64,000 nucleotides of DNA from Aegilops tauschii subsp. strangulata. Its lineage: Eukaryota; Streptophyta; Magnoliopsida; Poales; Poaceae. Shown piece after piece: positions 1-10,560 of the stretch. The notes beneath the pieces were generated by a model, which was not told the DNA's origin, searched no databases, and worked only from the letters and a program-made list of their open reading frames with translations. The first letter of the stretch is position 1, and every line of letters begins with the position of its first letter. The stretch covers positions 225,570,628 through 225,634,627 of the forward strand of contig NC_053040.3 of assembly GCF_002575655.3 (NCBI RefSeq). The letters run 5' to 3'. Made by a program: the position numbers and the translations under genes.

Positions 1-391
1 CTCCTGAGATGCGGCCCTGTTGAGCCCTGGGATGTCGATGCAGACGCACAGCCCGCCATCCTCGCCGGGATAGGGAGCCGCGCCAGGTGAGTGACGGTCG
101 CCGCGCATGGCTCTTTCATCCTGCAGTTCCTGAGTGGTCTTGGCAATGAAATCCTGAGCGCCGGGTGCTCCTCGTCCGGTGTCCTCCTGAGGGAAACGTG
201 CTGCGAAGCACATCTCCACGTGGTGCCCGAGCGCCTCCCTCGCGATGTTGGCAAGGTATGAGGCCCTCCAGAAGAGAGCCCCCCGAGCCCTGCCCAAGGA
301 GGGCGCCGGGCGCGCCTTCCTATGCGAGGGAGGGAGGCGCCCTAGGCGCGGGCACTGATCCTGACGTGGCTCCACTTGCAGCGCCGTTCTC

Positions 392-905
392 CTAAGGCCT
401 AGTGTGGAGTAGCTGCTTCTTCTTCTTGGGGACGACCTCAGGAGGGTACTGTGCTGCACTGCTGTCGGGGTCTTCGATTGACGCTGCTTGGAAGGCGCAC
501 TCGAGGGAGCACACTGCATCTCTTTCTTTGCAGGGGACTGTGATGATCCCTCCACTTCCCACCATCTTGAGGATGTTGTAGCTGTGGTGCGTCACTGCCA
601 TAAACTTGGCCAGGGCCGGATACCCAAGGATGGCATTGTATGGCAGACGGATGTGGGCGACGTCGAAGTTGATGAGCTCGGTGCGGTAGTTTGTCGCGCT
701 GTCCGGAGGTGACAGGGAGGCGGACCTGCCCTATCGGCGTGGTGGAACCGTCAGTCACTCCTGAGAAGGGCTTGGTAGGCTGAAGCTGATCGTAGGGCAC
801 TTGAAGGCTGTCAAACGTCTCGACGGATAGGACGTTGAGCCCTGCGCCGCCGTCGATGAGTGTCTTGGTAACTTGCACGTTGCTGATGACGGGTGAGCAA
901 AGCAT
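392..905 (-). pseudogene. Retropepsin-like protease domain of Gypsy element (degenerate)
   Basis: The minus-strand reading contains the retropepsin-type site TLIDGGAGLNVLS, with a conserved upstream segment (MLCSPVISNVQVTKT) and a downstream segment (PTKPFSGVTDGSTTPIGQVR). The same protein is encoded at 45156-45911 on the plus strand. Halfway through, the reading shifts to another frame (392-601), whose residues match the last third of the plus-strand copy, including the KKKKQL tail. The family protein is an aspartic protease that matures Gag; the active-site Asp sits in a DGGA context. The copy is broken by a frameshift and presumed inactive. Confidence 0.8.
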
Positions 906-2440
906 CAGGAGAGCGCCAGCGGTGGCTGCGCACTTGAGCTAATCCGCTGAACTGGAAGTGATGGCGCGCTTGGACCACCTAAGCGGGCGTGTGGCCTCGA
1001 GCCTGGGGAGGACTGCGTTCACCTTGCAAGCAAACTGCTTGAAGCTTCACTGAGAGGCTGGGGCTTGAGCTCCGCCCAGGATGAGGGCGATAGCCCACGG
1101 CTCCTGGAAGCCCCCAGCCCCCTCGTCCTCATGGTGGTCATCGTTCCTTCTTGGTGGTGGCGGCAGCTAAGGAAGCCCAGCATTGCCCTGAGGACGGTCC
1201 TCGCGAGGCTGATCCCTCCAAGCGCCCTTGCGAGGCTGGTCCCGCCAGCGGTCCTCACGAGGCCGGTCACGCCACTCCTGGCGAGGGCCACGGTCATTCC
1301 AGCATTCTCCGCCATTTCGTCCTCCTCGGCCGTAGCCCCGGTCGTTGCGCTCGGGGCGTCGACCGAGGCGTCCATCTCGAATGGCCCTGAGCTCTTGATA
1401 GTCGTTGGTGTTGTGGCTGTGGAATGTTGTGGAAGGCGCAGAACGGCCGGCTGCTCTTGGATGACTCGGGCTAGTCGCGGCCGCGCTTCGTGTCTAGCTC
1501 CGCCGCGAGTACGGCCACTCCCTTACACTTCATGTCCTTGGCCTTGGCCTTCTTCTCCTCCAGGTCGGCAGCCGGGAGCTCGAGAAGGGAAAGGCGCCCT
1601 TCCTCAGCCCTTGCGCACTTGGTCGCCAGGTTGACCAACTCCAAGGACGTGCACAGCTCCTCATGGATGGTGAGCTCCTCCTTCATCTTGACGTCGCAGA
1701 CGCCATCGGAGAACGCAGAGATGATGGCCTCGTCCGTCACCTTGGGGATCTTGAGGCGAACGTTGTTGAAGCGCTGGATGTACTTCTAGAGGGTCTCCCT
1801 GGCTGCTGCTTGACACGGCGCAGGTCACCCGCGGCTGGAGGGCGGTCGCGAGTGCCCTGGAAGTTGGTGAAAAAGTGGTCACGCATCTCGTTCCAGGAGG
1901 AGATGGAGCCTGGAGGCAGGTTCAGGAGCCACGAGCGGGCGCCATCCTTGAGAGCCATGGGGAACCAGTTCGCCATGACTTTTTCATTGCTGTTGGCCGC
2001 CTCGATGCTCAGCTCGTAGAGTTTCAAGAACTCCGGGGGTTCGGTGGTGCCGTCGTAGCGAGGAGGCAGGTCTCGCTTGAACTTGCCCGACCAAGCGACG
2101 CTACGCAGCTCAGGAGTGAAGGCGCGACAACCCGCGGTGGCCACCGGGACCCTTTGCTGATGTGGAGCCTGCCCTTGATGTCCACGCACCGCCACCGCAG
2201 GCGGCGCACGGTCTTGTCGTAGTGGTGCTGGGAGCGCGGGAGCGTTTTCTTGAGGACGAGGAACTTCTTGGCAGCTTCCTTCTTCGCGCACGGGCGCCCG
2301 ACGCGGCGGGTCGCGCCGAGGGGCCACACGCCTTGGCGCCAGGACGCCGTCTTGGTGTGGAGGTGGTGGCGCTCCATGGGCCACGTCACCCGCAGTTGGC
2401 GGAGGGCGAGGCAGCGAGAGGGACGGCGTGAGGGAGCCCC
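906..2440 (-). pseudogene. Gag (capsid and linker) of Gypsy element, degenerate, 3' of the CACTA insertion
   Basis: Minus-strand fragments match the gag of the element at 43.4-45.2 kb. The capsid core (about 1870-2120) reads LRSVAWSGKFKRDLPPRYDG, then a segment with ELSIEAANSNEKVMANWFPM and ARSWLLNLPPGSISSWNEM. A second part (1471-1740) reads EAIISAFSDGVCDVKMKEEL and LCTSLELVNLATKCARAEEG. A basic Arg/Gly-rich linker follows (1019-1375). Several frameshifts separate the pieces. At 2440 gag is cut by the CACTA terminus and resumes at 7454. Gag forms the particle that packages element RNA. Confidence 0.8.
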
Positions 2441-2710
2441 CACCACTGGAATTAGCTTATTTGTCGTCAGCCAATTCTTTGCCGTCCGCTGCCTGATGGC
2501 AAAGAAGGTCTTTGCCGTCCGCTTACAGAAAACGGACGGCAAAGAATCTTTGCTGTCAGCTGGCAGACGGCAAAGCTAGAGGTGGCCCCCACTAACGAGC
2601 TGATTAAAAAAACTTAACGGCCCCCTTCTTTGCCATCTGCTAGCGGACGGCAAAGACAAAAAAAAGCGGCCGGCAAAGGTGGGGCGGACGGCAAAGAACT
2701 AACCTAACTA
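2441..2710. repeat. Left terminal and subterminal repeats of CACTA element 1
   Basis: Begins with the terminal inverted repeat, then has TTTGCCGTCCGC and GACGGCAAAG motifs in both orientations (for example 2474-2485, 2508-2520, 2530-2541, 2563-2575, 2644-2656, 2685-2697). In this superfamily such motifs are the binding sites of the transposition proteins. Confidence 0.8.
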
Positions 2711-3882
2711 GTGGCCGATCCCCACCCCGCCCTTCCATCTCTCTATTTCTCTCCCTCTCTCCTCCCCGACGAACACAGGCACCACTGCCGCCCCCGCCAC
2801 CCGCCACCGCCCCCACCACCCGCCCCCGACACCCGCCGCCGCTTGCCCCGTCGTCCCAGCACCCCGCCGCCCCCACCCGCCGACGCCCCGTCGCCCCGCC
2901 GCCCCCACCCGCCGATGCCCCGTCGCCCCGGCGCCCCCACCGGCCGACGCCCCGCCGCCCCACCACCCCGACGCCCCGTCGCCCCACCATCCCGCCGCCC
3001 CGGCGCCCCACCACGTCGCCGCCCCACCGCCCCGCTGCCCCCACCACCCCCGCGCCACCGCGGCCCCATCGTCCCCGCCTCCCTGCCGGCTTGGCGCCGC
3101 CGCTCACCGCCCCCCTGAGCTCCACCGCCCCGGAGCCCTGCGGCCCATGTCGCCACCGCCACCCTGTCCTGCGAAACCCCGGCCCCCATCTGCTCCGGTG
3201 AGTTATTTTTTTTGTTTTTTCTTTTTTTGCTGTTTAATTGTTAGTGTTAGATTTAGTGCTAGATATGTGTTAGTGTTAGATTTAGTGTTAGATTCAGTTT
3301 AGTATTAGTGCTAGAATATGTAGAAGGGGAAGAAGAAAAAGAAGAAGAGGAGGGGAGAAGGGAGGAAGAGGAGGAGGGAGAAGAAGAAAGAAGAGAAGAG
3401 GAACAGGAAACCCTAAACCTTAGGTTTAGTTATAGTTTTACTTTAGTTTTATTTTCAGTTTAGTTTTAGTTTTATTTTTAGTTTAGTTTATTTTAGATTA
3501 GTTTTAGTTTTTATGAAGAAGAAGAAGAGTAGAAGGAGGAGGAGGAGGGAGAAGAAGAAAGAAAAGAAGAAGAAGAAAGAAGAAGAAGAAGAAGAAGAAG
3601 AAGAAGAAGAAGAAGAAGAAGAAGAAGAAGAAGAAGAAGAAGAAGAAGAAGAAGAAGAAGAAGAAGAAGAAGAAGAAGAAAGAAGAAGAAGAAGAAGAAG
3701 AAGAAGAAGAAGAAGAAGAAGAAGAAGAAGAAGAAGAAGAAGAAGAAGAAGAAGAAGAAGAAGAAGAAGAAGAAGAAGAAGAAGAAGAAGAAGAAGAAGG
3801 AGAAGAAGGAGGAGAAGAAGGAGGAGAAGAAGGAGGAGAAGAAGGAGAAGAAGAAGAAGAAGAAGAAGAAGAAGAAGAAGAA

Positions 3883-3914
<32 letters not shown>

Positions 3915-5845
3915 AGAAAGAAGAGGAAGAGGAGGAGGAGGAGGGAGGAAGAGGAGGAGGAGAAGAAGAAGAAGAAAAGAAGAAGAAGAAGAAAAAAGAA
4001 GAAGAAGAAGAAGAAGAAGAAGAAGAAGAAGAAGAAGAAGAAGAAGAAGAAGAAGAAGAAGAAGAAGAAGAAGAAGAAGAAGAAGAAGAAGAAGAAGAAG
4101 AAGAAAAAGAGGAGAGGGGGAGAGGAAGAAGAGGAGGAGAAAAAGAAGAAGAAAAAAGAAGAAGAAGAAGAAAAGAGGAGAGGGGGAGAAGAAGAAGAGG
4201 GAAAGGGAAAGGAAGAAGAAGAAGAGGAGGAGAAAAAGAAGAAGAAAAAAGAAGAAGAAGAAGAAAAGAGGAGAGGAGAGGGGGAGAAGAAGAAGAGGGA
4301 AAGGGAAAGGAAGAAGAAGAAGAGGAGGAGAAAAAGAAGAAGAAGAAGAAGAAGAAGAAGAAGAAGAAGAAGAAGAAGAAGAAAAGGAAGAAGAGGAAGA
4401 AGAAGAAAAGGAAAAAGAGGAAAAAGAAGAAGAGGGGAAGAAGAAGAAAAAGACACGTTTTTATACTTTCTTAGTTAGGGTTCCGCCACGTTTTGCAGTT
4501 TCTTTCTTTTCTTTAGTTGAATGTTTTTATACTGCTAGCTAGTTGCCTAGTTTGCTGACCGAAAGAAGTTAAAATAGTTATTATATGAAATTCAACTAAA
4601 TTCAACATTTCTGACGACTAGTGGTACTAATAAATTCAACTAGAGCCATCGTATATGTCCACAAGTGCATTGTTTTTTGAATGAGAAATGATAACTTGGT
4701 GTAGTTGATTATCTTCTGCTCAAAATTTCTTATGTTATAATGTTGTATGATAATGTTGTAAGGGTACTAATTGGTCTCTTCTGCTGCTTATCAGAGATGG
4801 GGGGAAGCCGCCACCGCAGACTCCGCTCTGCCACACCGGAGTACGAGTTGGATGCTTTCGAGTTCTTCAGTATCATACTTGGGACTTCAGTATTATCCAC
4901 TAGGCAGGTATATAAAAGGAGAGATCTCCCCTTCAACCATCTCATTATGATAACTCTGTTGTTTGCTACATCACTCATTGTCCCAAACTGCAGAGGCTGC
5001 CTGACACTTTTATGAACATGCTGGGCGAAGATCCGCCAAATAATGTGAACCTGCGACAGGCCGACAGCGGGTTTCGCAGGCTGTGGGACGTGGAGTTGGT
5101 GATCAAGGAGGGCCACATGTACCTGTTTCATGGCTGGGAGAAGTTCTACCGTGCCTAAGACCTGCGGCAGGGGTACTACCTTCTCTTCAAGTACGACGAC
5201 GATGCCACCATGCTCATCGTGAAGGTGTTCCACGCGACTATGTGTCGCATGCGCTACGCTGACGACGATGATGCCAGTACGTTCTGCCTCTTCTTATTCC
5301 TCTACATTTGGCTTTGTCTCGCATCGATTGTTAACGGTCATTGTTGCATTTGGACAGGCAATGGGAGCAGCAGCAGCGACACTAGCTACAGCCAAAGAAG
5401 CAGCGATTCTGGCTGTAGCAAAAGCGACAATGATTCTGGCTGTAGCAAAAGCAGCAGCGATTCTGGCTGCAGCAAAGACAGCAAGGAGGATGATCCGGAT
5501 TGGAGTGGGGAAGAAGAGGAGCAGAGTGGGCATCAGGCTCAGGATGACCTAGCGATGGTGGTGGCTGACCAAGGGCAAGAGATGGTGGTGGCTGACCATG
5601 GGCAAGAGATGGTGGTGGTTGAGGATGAGCTAGCGGTGGTCGTGCCTATCGTGCCTGAAGATGGCCTCGCGATGGTGGTGGTGCCTGACAGTGACCACGC
5701 GCCAGTGGTGGCGCCGGTAATCCCACAGTTGGGCGACATGACCACGCCAATTGTCGTAGAAGACTACATCCCACTGCCTCCACCGCCTCGCCGCTCTTGG
5801 CGCATCAGGCTGAGGAAGGAGAAGGAGAAGAACAATGAGAACTGA
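2700..5845 (+). pseudogene. B3-domain (REM-like) gene carried inside the CACTA element, one in-frame stop
   Basis: I read a spliced gene. A GC-rich leader exon (about 2700-3197, donor GTGAGT) is followed by exon 2 at 4795-4907 with ATG at 4797, exon 3 at 4994-5276 and exon 4 at 5358-5845. All introns are GT-AG and the phases agree, giving a product of about 293 aa. Residues 20-130 fit a B3 DNA-binding domain: a short strand (AFEFFSIIL), then RLPDTFMNML, LWDVELV, MYLFHGWEKF, GYYLLFKYDDDATMLIVKVF. The tail has Ser/Cys repeats (SDSGCSK three times), an acidic stretch, Val-rich repeats and a basic end (RRSWRIRLRKEKEK). One TAA at 5156-5158, in the B3 core, breaks the frame, so this copy is probably dead. 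B3 proteins bind DNA in the nucleus; whether this one serves the transposon is unknown. Confidence 0.75.
3531..4453 (+). repeat. 923-base uninterrupted polypurine tract, mostly (GAA)n
   Basis: Every base from 3531 to 4453 is A or G. Most of it is GAA repeats with GGA and GGGA interruptions and a duplicated block near 4100-4330. It lies in intron 1 of the B3-like gene. More GA-rich sequence precedes it (3326-3410). Long ORFs of Glu/Lys/Arg or Leu/Ser/Phe across it are artefacts of the repeat. Confidence 0.97.
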
Positions 5846-5929
5846 ACTATGTCAGGTATGTCAGATCTCCAAAATGATCTATATATACTTAGCTTTGTTT
5901 CCTCCGTAATGACATAAGTAAGCTCTAAG

Positions 5930-6735
5930 TTAGCTCTAATATGCTTAGTTACCTATGTTAGCTCTAATATGCTTAGTTACCTATGTTAGCTCTAATATGC
6001 TAAGTTATCTCTACTATGCTTAGTTTCCTATAGGTTAGCTCCAAAATTACTTATGTTATCACAAAATGACCAAGTTTACATAATAAGCTTATAGTCTTCT
6101 TCTTCTTCTTCTTCTTCTACTTCTTCTTCTTCTCCAAAATGACATAAGTTAGCTCTAATATGCTTAGTTCACTTAAAGATGGCATAATTAGCTAGGCTGA
6201 TTCCATTTTACCTAAATTGGCTCTAATATGCTAAGTTATGTCTAATATGCTTAGTTTCCTATAGGTTAGCTCCAAAATTACTTACGTTAGCACAAAATGA
6301 CCAAGTTTACATAATAAGCTTATAGTCTTCTTCTTCTTCTACTTCTTCTTCTTCTTCTCCAAAATGACATAAGTTGGCTCTAAGTTAGCTCTAATATGCT
6401 TAGTTCACTTAAAGATGGCATAGTTAGCTAGGTTGGCTCCATTTTACCTAAGTTGGCTCTAATATGCTAAGTTATCTCTAATATGCTTAGTTTCCTATAG
6501 CTTAGCTCCAAAATTACTTATGTTAGCACAAAATGACCAAGTTTACATAATAAGCTTATAATCTTCTTCTTCTTATTCTTATTCTTCTTCTTCTCCAAAA
6601 TGACATAACTTAGCTCTAAGTTAGCTCTAATATGCTTAGTTTCCTATAGGTTAACTCCAAAATTACTTATGTTAGCACAAAATGACCAAGTTTACATAAT
6701 AAGTATGCTTACCTCTTATAGTCTTCTTCTTCTTC
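5930..6735. repeat. Tandem repeat, about 235-bp unit, roughly 3.5 copies
   Basis: The phrase TTTCCTATAGGTTAGCTCC recurs near 6024, 6254, 6491 and 6640. Each unit also has a CTT microsatellite and the phrases AAAATGACCAAGTTTACA and TCTAATATGCTTAGTT. The last unit is shorter (about 150 bp). It follows the B3 stop codon, in the likely 3' UTR or a 3' intron. Confidence 0.85.
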
Positions 6736-7044
6736 TAACATCTTGTTTATCATTTTGCATATTTGATTTAATTCACGGAAGCTTGCATGGATGGAGTGCT
6801 TCTTTTCCATTTGTGCTTTTATTTCGTATCAATGAACTTGCATGGTTGGAACTTGTTATATGGATGGATGGATAACAGTGTTGGATGAATGTGAAACTTT
6901 TGTAATATGTAAGGATGGAACTATATATGTGTTGGTTATGTATGTATATATGATGAAACTTGTGTGTTGGATATGCTTGTTGTGTATATATGTATATCTG
7001 TGAATTGTTGTCAAATTAAATGAATTAAATTAAAAACAGGGCAG

Positions 7045-7453
7045 TACAGGCTCTTTGCCATCAGCTAGCTGACGGCAAACATGCCACGTGGCTGCTACCT
7101 GTGATTCCTGGGACTGACATGTTTGAGCACTTTGCCGTCAGCCAGCGGACGGCAAAGACCTTAGCCTCTTTGTCGTCCGCTGGCTGACGGCAAAGCACGC
7201 CGTTAACCCCTAACGGCTCTCACCCCACCTCACTGTCGTCCACGATCTTTGCCGTCTGCTGGCCACCAACGGCGGACGGCACAACCCTTTGCCGTCCGTT
7301 TCCAGGAAGCGGACGACAAATAAGGCCTTTGCTGGCACGTGTTCAGACGGGCAGTTTGCCGTCTGCTGGCGGACGGCAAAGACGTTTGCCGTCCGTGATC
7401 CATGCCTTTGCCGTCCGCCATGGCGGACCGCAAAGAAGCTGATTCCAGTAGTG
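7045..7453. repeat. Right subterminal and terminal repeats of CACTA element 1
   Basis: Dense TTTGCCGTC / GACGGCAAAG motifs, many paired as inverted repeats (for example 7130-7200 and 7370-7435), end in the terminal repeat at 7453. This mirrors the left end. Confidence 0.8.
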
Positions 7454-7875
7454 CCCCTGCGGCACTGACGAGCTCGGCGATGTGGTCCAGCCAGTCCTCG
7501 TAGAGGTCGTCGATGGGGCGGTAGCGCAGGAGTTCATGTGCCATGCACAGTGCGGCCTACGCGTCCGTGGGAGCATGACGGGCGTGAGACAACGAGCCGA
7601 CCGGGGTCAGCGACGGAGTGGCTGTCCCACCGCACCAAGGGGTCCAGCGAGGGCGCTTGCTGCTAGTTTCCCTCCGGGCCGGTGGCAGCGTTGGCGGCAG
7701 GCGACGGAGAACAATGGGGAGGCCCGCCGACGGGAGCCGTCTGAGCAACACGGGCGGCGAGGGTGGCCCGGTGCTCAGCGCGAGCTCGGCGAGCGTCCGG
7801 CATGGAGACGATGAAGCGATGGGACGTGGATCGACGGAAGGAAAGCTTCGGCGCACCCCTACCTGGCGCGCCAAA
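7454..7875 (-). pseudogene. 5' part of Gypsy gag, cut by the CACTA element
   Basis: The minus strand continues gag on the far side of the CACTA insertion. It reads the same as 43375-43800 of the related element, including the stretch coding ELLRYRPIDDLYEDWLDHIAE (overlapping frames at 7343-7576). The primer-binding region next to the LTR is at 7856-7875. Frameshifts are present. Confidence 0.8.
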
Positions 7876-8773
7876 TGTCGGATTTTGGGTTCCGGCAAAA
7901 CCCTTGAGGTTCGAACACTGGGGTGCGCACGAAGATTTCCCCCTACCTACTCACGCCCTCAACCCGCGATCTCAAAGCCTAGCTCGACGAACCCGCAACA
8001 CAAGAGACACAAGATTTATACAGGTTCGGGCCACCGTTGTGGTGTAATACCCTACTCCAGTGTGGGGTGGTAGATTGCCTCTTGGGCTGAGGATGAACAG
8101 TACAAGGGGAAGAACAGCCTCCTGAGGAGAGGTGTTCTTGTGCTTGGTGAACTTGTGTGGGTGAGGATGATCTGAATCAGTTCAAGCTGAGTTGCCTCGT
8201 ACTGTGGTGGCTAGTCCTATTTATAGAGGCCATGGTCCTCTCCCCAAATATTGAGCGGGAAGCGATCCAACAACGGCCAAATTCGAAGGGGGACAGCTAG
8301 TACAAGCTATCCTAACTAAAGGTGGTCTTGGCCTGCCAAAGGCTCTGGTGGTGACGCCGTCTTGGGGTCCACGGTGACCTTCGTCCTGCCGTCCTGCTGG
8401 TCTTGGTCTCGTTGCACCGATAATGAAACCTTTGCCTGATGCCTCGGTACTCATCGCCTGTGCTTGCCTCCTTAGCACCAAAGAGGAAGCGAGGACACTG
8501 TGCGCGTTGGCGCCCGCCTGGGCTTGATCGTCATGGCTTACGTCATTCGAACCTCGTAAGGTTTGCCTCGCCTTGATCTCTCCGCCCCTCGCGAGCCAGC
8601 CTGATGAGGCCACTCCCGAGGAGGTCTTGTGTCGTCCGCCTCGCGAGGCTTGGCCACTCGCGAGGGTCTTGGGCGTTTGCTGGTGAAGACGGGCCGTACT
8701 GGGCCGCGAGTGGAGCCACGCCGTGGGCTGGAGGCAGGCAAGTCTGGGGACCCCCATTCCCGGAATGCCGACA
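7876..8773 (-). repeat. 5' LTR (minus orientation) of the left Gypsy element
   Basis: The 898-bp block begins TGTCGG and ends CCGACA on the plus strand. It matches the LTR at 42485-43374 (890 bp). A minus-strand TATA box (TATAAATAG) lies at about 8217-8225. The outer 686 bp (8088-8773) is also the outer part of the left arm of the large inverted duplication. Confidence 0.88.
8217..8225 (-). promoter_or_regulatory. TATA box of Gypsy LTR
   Basis: TATAAATAG on the minus strand, in the LTR. The same site occurs in the other LTR copies (plus strand near 18733 and 43029), so it is a conserved element promoter. Confidence 0.6.
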
Positions 8774-9160
8774 GTTTGGTTTGAGAGATCCATGATAGAT
8801 TGAGAGTTATCATTTACTAATGGTTGAACATAAGGTAGCTACTTCAATACACATCTGGGTGGATTGGTTGTCTGGGCACCTGGAGCAATCGAGTGTTGTC
8901 CTGGGATATCCCGGTGTACCCGTGTGATCATCCTATGGTTTGCCACCCAGGCTCAAAGGGATCATAAGATTATTCATGCTAGAAACTTCCGTGTGCAGCG
9001 ACAAGCCATTATGGGCTCTGGCATAGTTGAGTATGTTTTGTGACCTCTTTTAGTGGTAGGCTAGCAGATGTAGGGGATGTAGGCGGTACTGTCTACCTAG
9101 AGTAAAGAGATAATGCTTCTGAAAGACTGTGGCAGGCAATGAGGAGCCCGGGCGCGTGGG

Positions 9161-9376
9161 CTAGAGGAGTACGGCGATGTCGTCCGCGAGCTTCTTGGGG
9201 ACGGTGAACTTGTTGGTGGTGGCAACGATCATCTGGTCCAACTGAGAGTCGTAGTTGGCGTCGACGGCGGCCATCCACCAGCCGGTCCCCAACACCGTCT
9301 GGAGACGATCCTTGGCGCCATGCCGCAGACCGACGTCATGGACCCTCTGGCACAGCCGCTGGCCGCTCGCGCGCAT
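9161..9376 (-). CDS. Hypothetical 71-aa protein, left-arm copy
   Basis: The ORF runs from ATG at 9376 to the stop at 9161 and encodes a 71-aa basic protein starting MRASGQRLCQRVHDVGLRHG and ending KKLADDIAVLL. A TATA box (9480-9486) lies about 105 bases upstream, a plausible promoter spacing with a leader of about 75 bases. No signal peptide, membrane segment or known domain was recognised. The copy in the right arm (17583-17798) differs at two residues (T27M, Y42N). A longer in-frame reading starts upstream at 9463, but the ATG chosen is the one downstream of the TATA box. It may be the truncated end of a larger gene. Confidence 0.4.
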   Translation of the reverse strand: MRASGQRLCQRVHDVGLRHGAKDRLQTVLGTGWWMAAVDANYDSQLDQMIVATTNKFTVPKKLADDIAVLL

Positions 9377-9479
9377 CGCCGCCGTGGGTCTGGAGTGAGC
9401 TCTTTTGCGCTTAGTGTAGGTGCTTAGGCAAATGCTTAGGTGCGTACGATGTGGTAGATGCATTGGAATGGAGGGGCGC

Positions 9480-9486
9480 CTTTATA
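9480..9486 (-). promoter_or_regulatory. TATA box upstream of the 71-aa ORF (left arm)
   Basis: TATAAAG on the minus strand, 104 bases upstream of the ATG at 9376. It is the mirror of 17473-17479 in the right arm. Confidence 0.45.
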
Positions 9487-9928
9487 TGAGGGCAAACTGC
9501 GTTGCATTCACATCGTGCAGCCTCTTTTCCCGGTCCTCCTCCCATTACTTCCCTCATGCATTAATTGAAGGAGGATGCATTGGCCGTTCAACATTTCGGG
9601 AACCGATACTCCCTCCCTTGTCTGCATTAAAGCCGTATCAGGAACTGCGCCGCCCGCTATCAAATTGAATAGTACTGCGCCGGCCGCTGCACGCCCTGCT
9701 GAACACGCCTCCTCGCCTCCATCAAACCACTCCGTTAAACCTGCATGAAAACCGAGAAACCTACTCCGGCCACACGTCCGTTCATGAGCGGGCCGGAATT
9801 AAACGCAACACCGGCCGAGCTCCTACCGTCCGCCCACTATTTACACGAGGCCAGACAGACAGCGGGCTAGAATCGCACCCCTCCGCCGCTCCCCCATCTC
9901 CTCCTTCACCATTTTGTCCACTCTTCCG

Positions 9929-10560
9929 ATGGCTTCCGAGCAGCCGTTCTCCAGCATATTACCTGGTTGGGTGGCCCTCCGAGCCCTCCGGATGCGGGCG
10001 AGGCCGCTCGGTGCTTCACCAACCTCACTTGGCCCGACGGAGCCAGTTGCCGCCCCAAGCAGGAGCGTGGTTCAACAACTCACCGCTCCAGTTTAGCTCG
10101 ATGAGGAGTGGCGAGTTGCTGCACGCCGGCACGGCGGAGAGCACACCGGTACGGGCGTCGTCGCTGCCGCGTCGTACCGCGCCACCAGTGTCTGCGGTGT
10201 CGCGCCTCCCGTGTCTGTGGGCGCGCCTCCCGTGCCTAGGGCAGCGCCATGCAGGAAGAGACAGAAGCCGGGTGCGTGGAGAACGACGAGTCGGTGGCCA
10301 GCTTCTCCGTGTCCGCCGCCATCATCGAGGAGATGTAGAACACGGGAGGCCGCCGCCACTTGGGTCCCATGAAGGCCACCGCCGAGGCGACGACTGCGCA
10401 TTCAGGTGGTTTCTTTGCTTCTTCGTCTCTTCCGAGGACCTTTGTCGACCCCGCAAAGTGTCTGGCGGACATGAGGAAGACAAAGGGATCCGCGGGCGGC
10501 CATTTAGATTATGTACTCCCTCTCCAGCTGGCGGGAAATTTTTGTTCTAAGAATGGATAA
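9929..10560 (+). pseudogene. Hypothetical gene remnant diverging from the 71-aa ORF (left arm)
   Basis: An ATG at 9929 starts MASEQPFSSILPGWVALRAL, but the frame closes at 10096. A second reading in the same region runs from ATG 10249 (MQEETEAGCVENDESVASF) through an in-frame TAG at 10336 and on to 10560 (GPMKATAEATTAHSGGFFAS). The high GC content and the divergent layout with the 71-aa ORF suggest a broken gene of two or more pieces, with its end lying in the MITE at 10514-10635. I do not recognise the family. The right-arm copy (16399-17030) carries the same breaks, so the damage came before the duplication. Confidence 0.35.

Larger units (their letters stand above)
2441..7453. mobile_element. 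CACTA (En/Spm superfamily) DNA transposon, complete ends, TSD CCC
   Basis: The left end reads CACCACTGGAATTAGCTT and the right end, reverse-complemented, reads CACTACTGGAATCAGCTT; 20 of the first 23 bases match. The flanking triplets 2438-2440 and 7454-7456 are both CCC, the 3-bp duplication expected for CACTA elements. Both ends carry many TTTGCCGTC / GACGGCAAA subterminal repeats. Removing the element rejoins gag in the same order as the uninterrupted copy near 43795. The interior has a B3-domain gene and tandem repeats and no recognisable transposase, so the copy is non-autonomous. Confidence 0.9.
1..8773 (-). mobile_element. Ty3/Gypsy (Tat-like) LTR element, minus strand, left end outside window, split by a CACTA element
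   Basis: In minus-strand order the element has an LTR (7876-8773), a primer-binding region just inside it (TTTGGCGCGCCAGGTAGGGG, read on the minus strand next to 7876), a gag start (7454-7875), the CACTA insertion (2441-7453), the rest of gag, and protease (392-905). The internal domain matches the plus-strand element at 42485-49553 along its length, so the two are members of one family. The second LTR and any downstream part lie beyond base 1. Frameshifts and stops break the reading frames. Confidence 0.85.

Noticed and set aside
2640..3189. Several Pro/Arg- or Gly-rich ORFs in a GC-rich block
   Set aside because: The block reads open in four frames and ends at a splice-donor-like site. It looks like an untranslated leader of the B3-like gene.
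3488..4478. Two ORFs of over 320 codons (Glu/Lys/Arg on plus, Leu/Ser/Phe on minus)
   Set aside because: They are the translation of a pure purine repeat with no stop codons; composition alone explains them.
8221..8793. 190-codon ORF repeated at 18166-18738
   Set aside because: It reads through the Gypsy LTR, including the TATA box, so it is not an independent gene. Its presence in both arms is due to the duplication.
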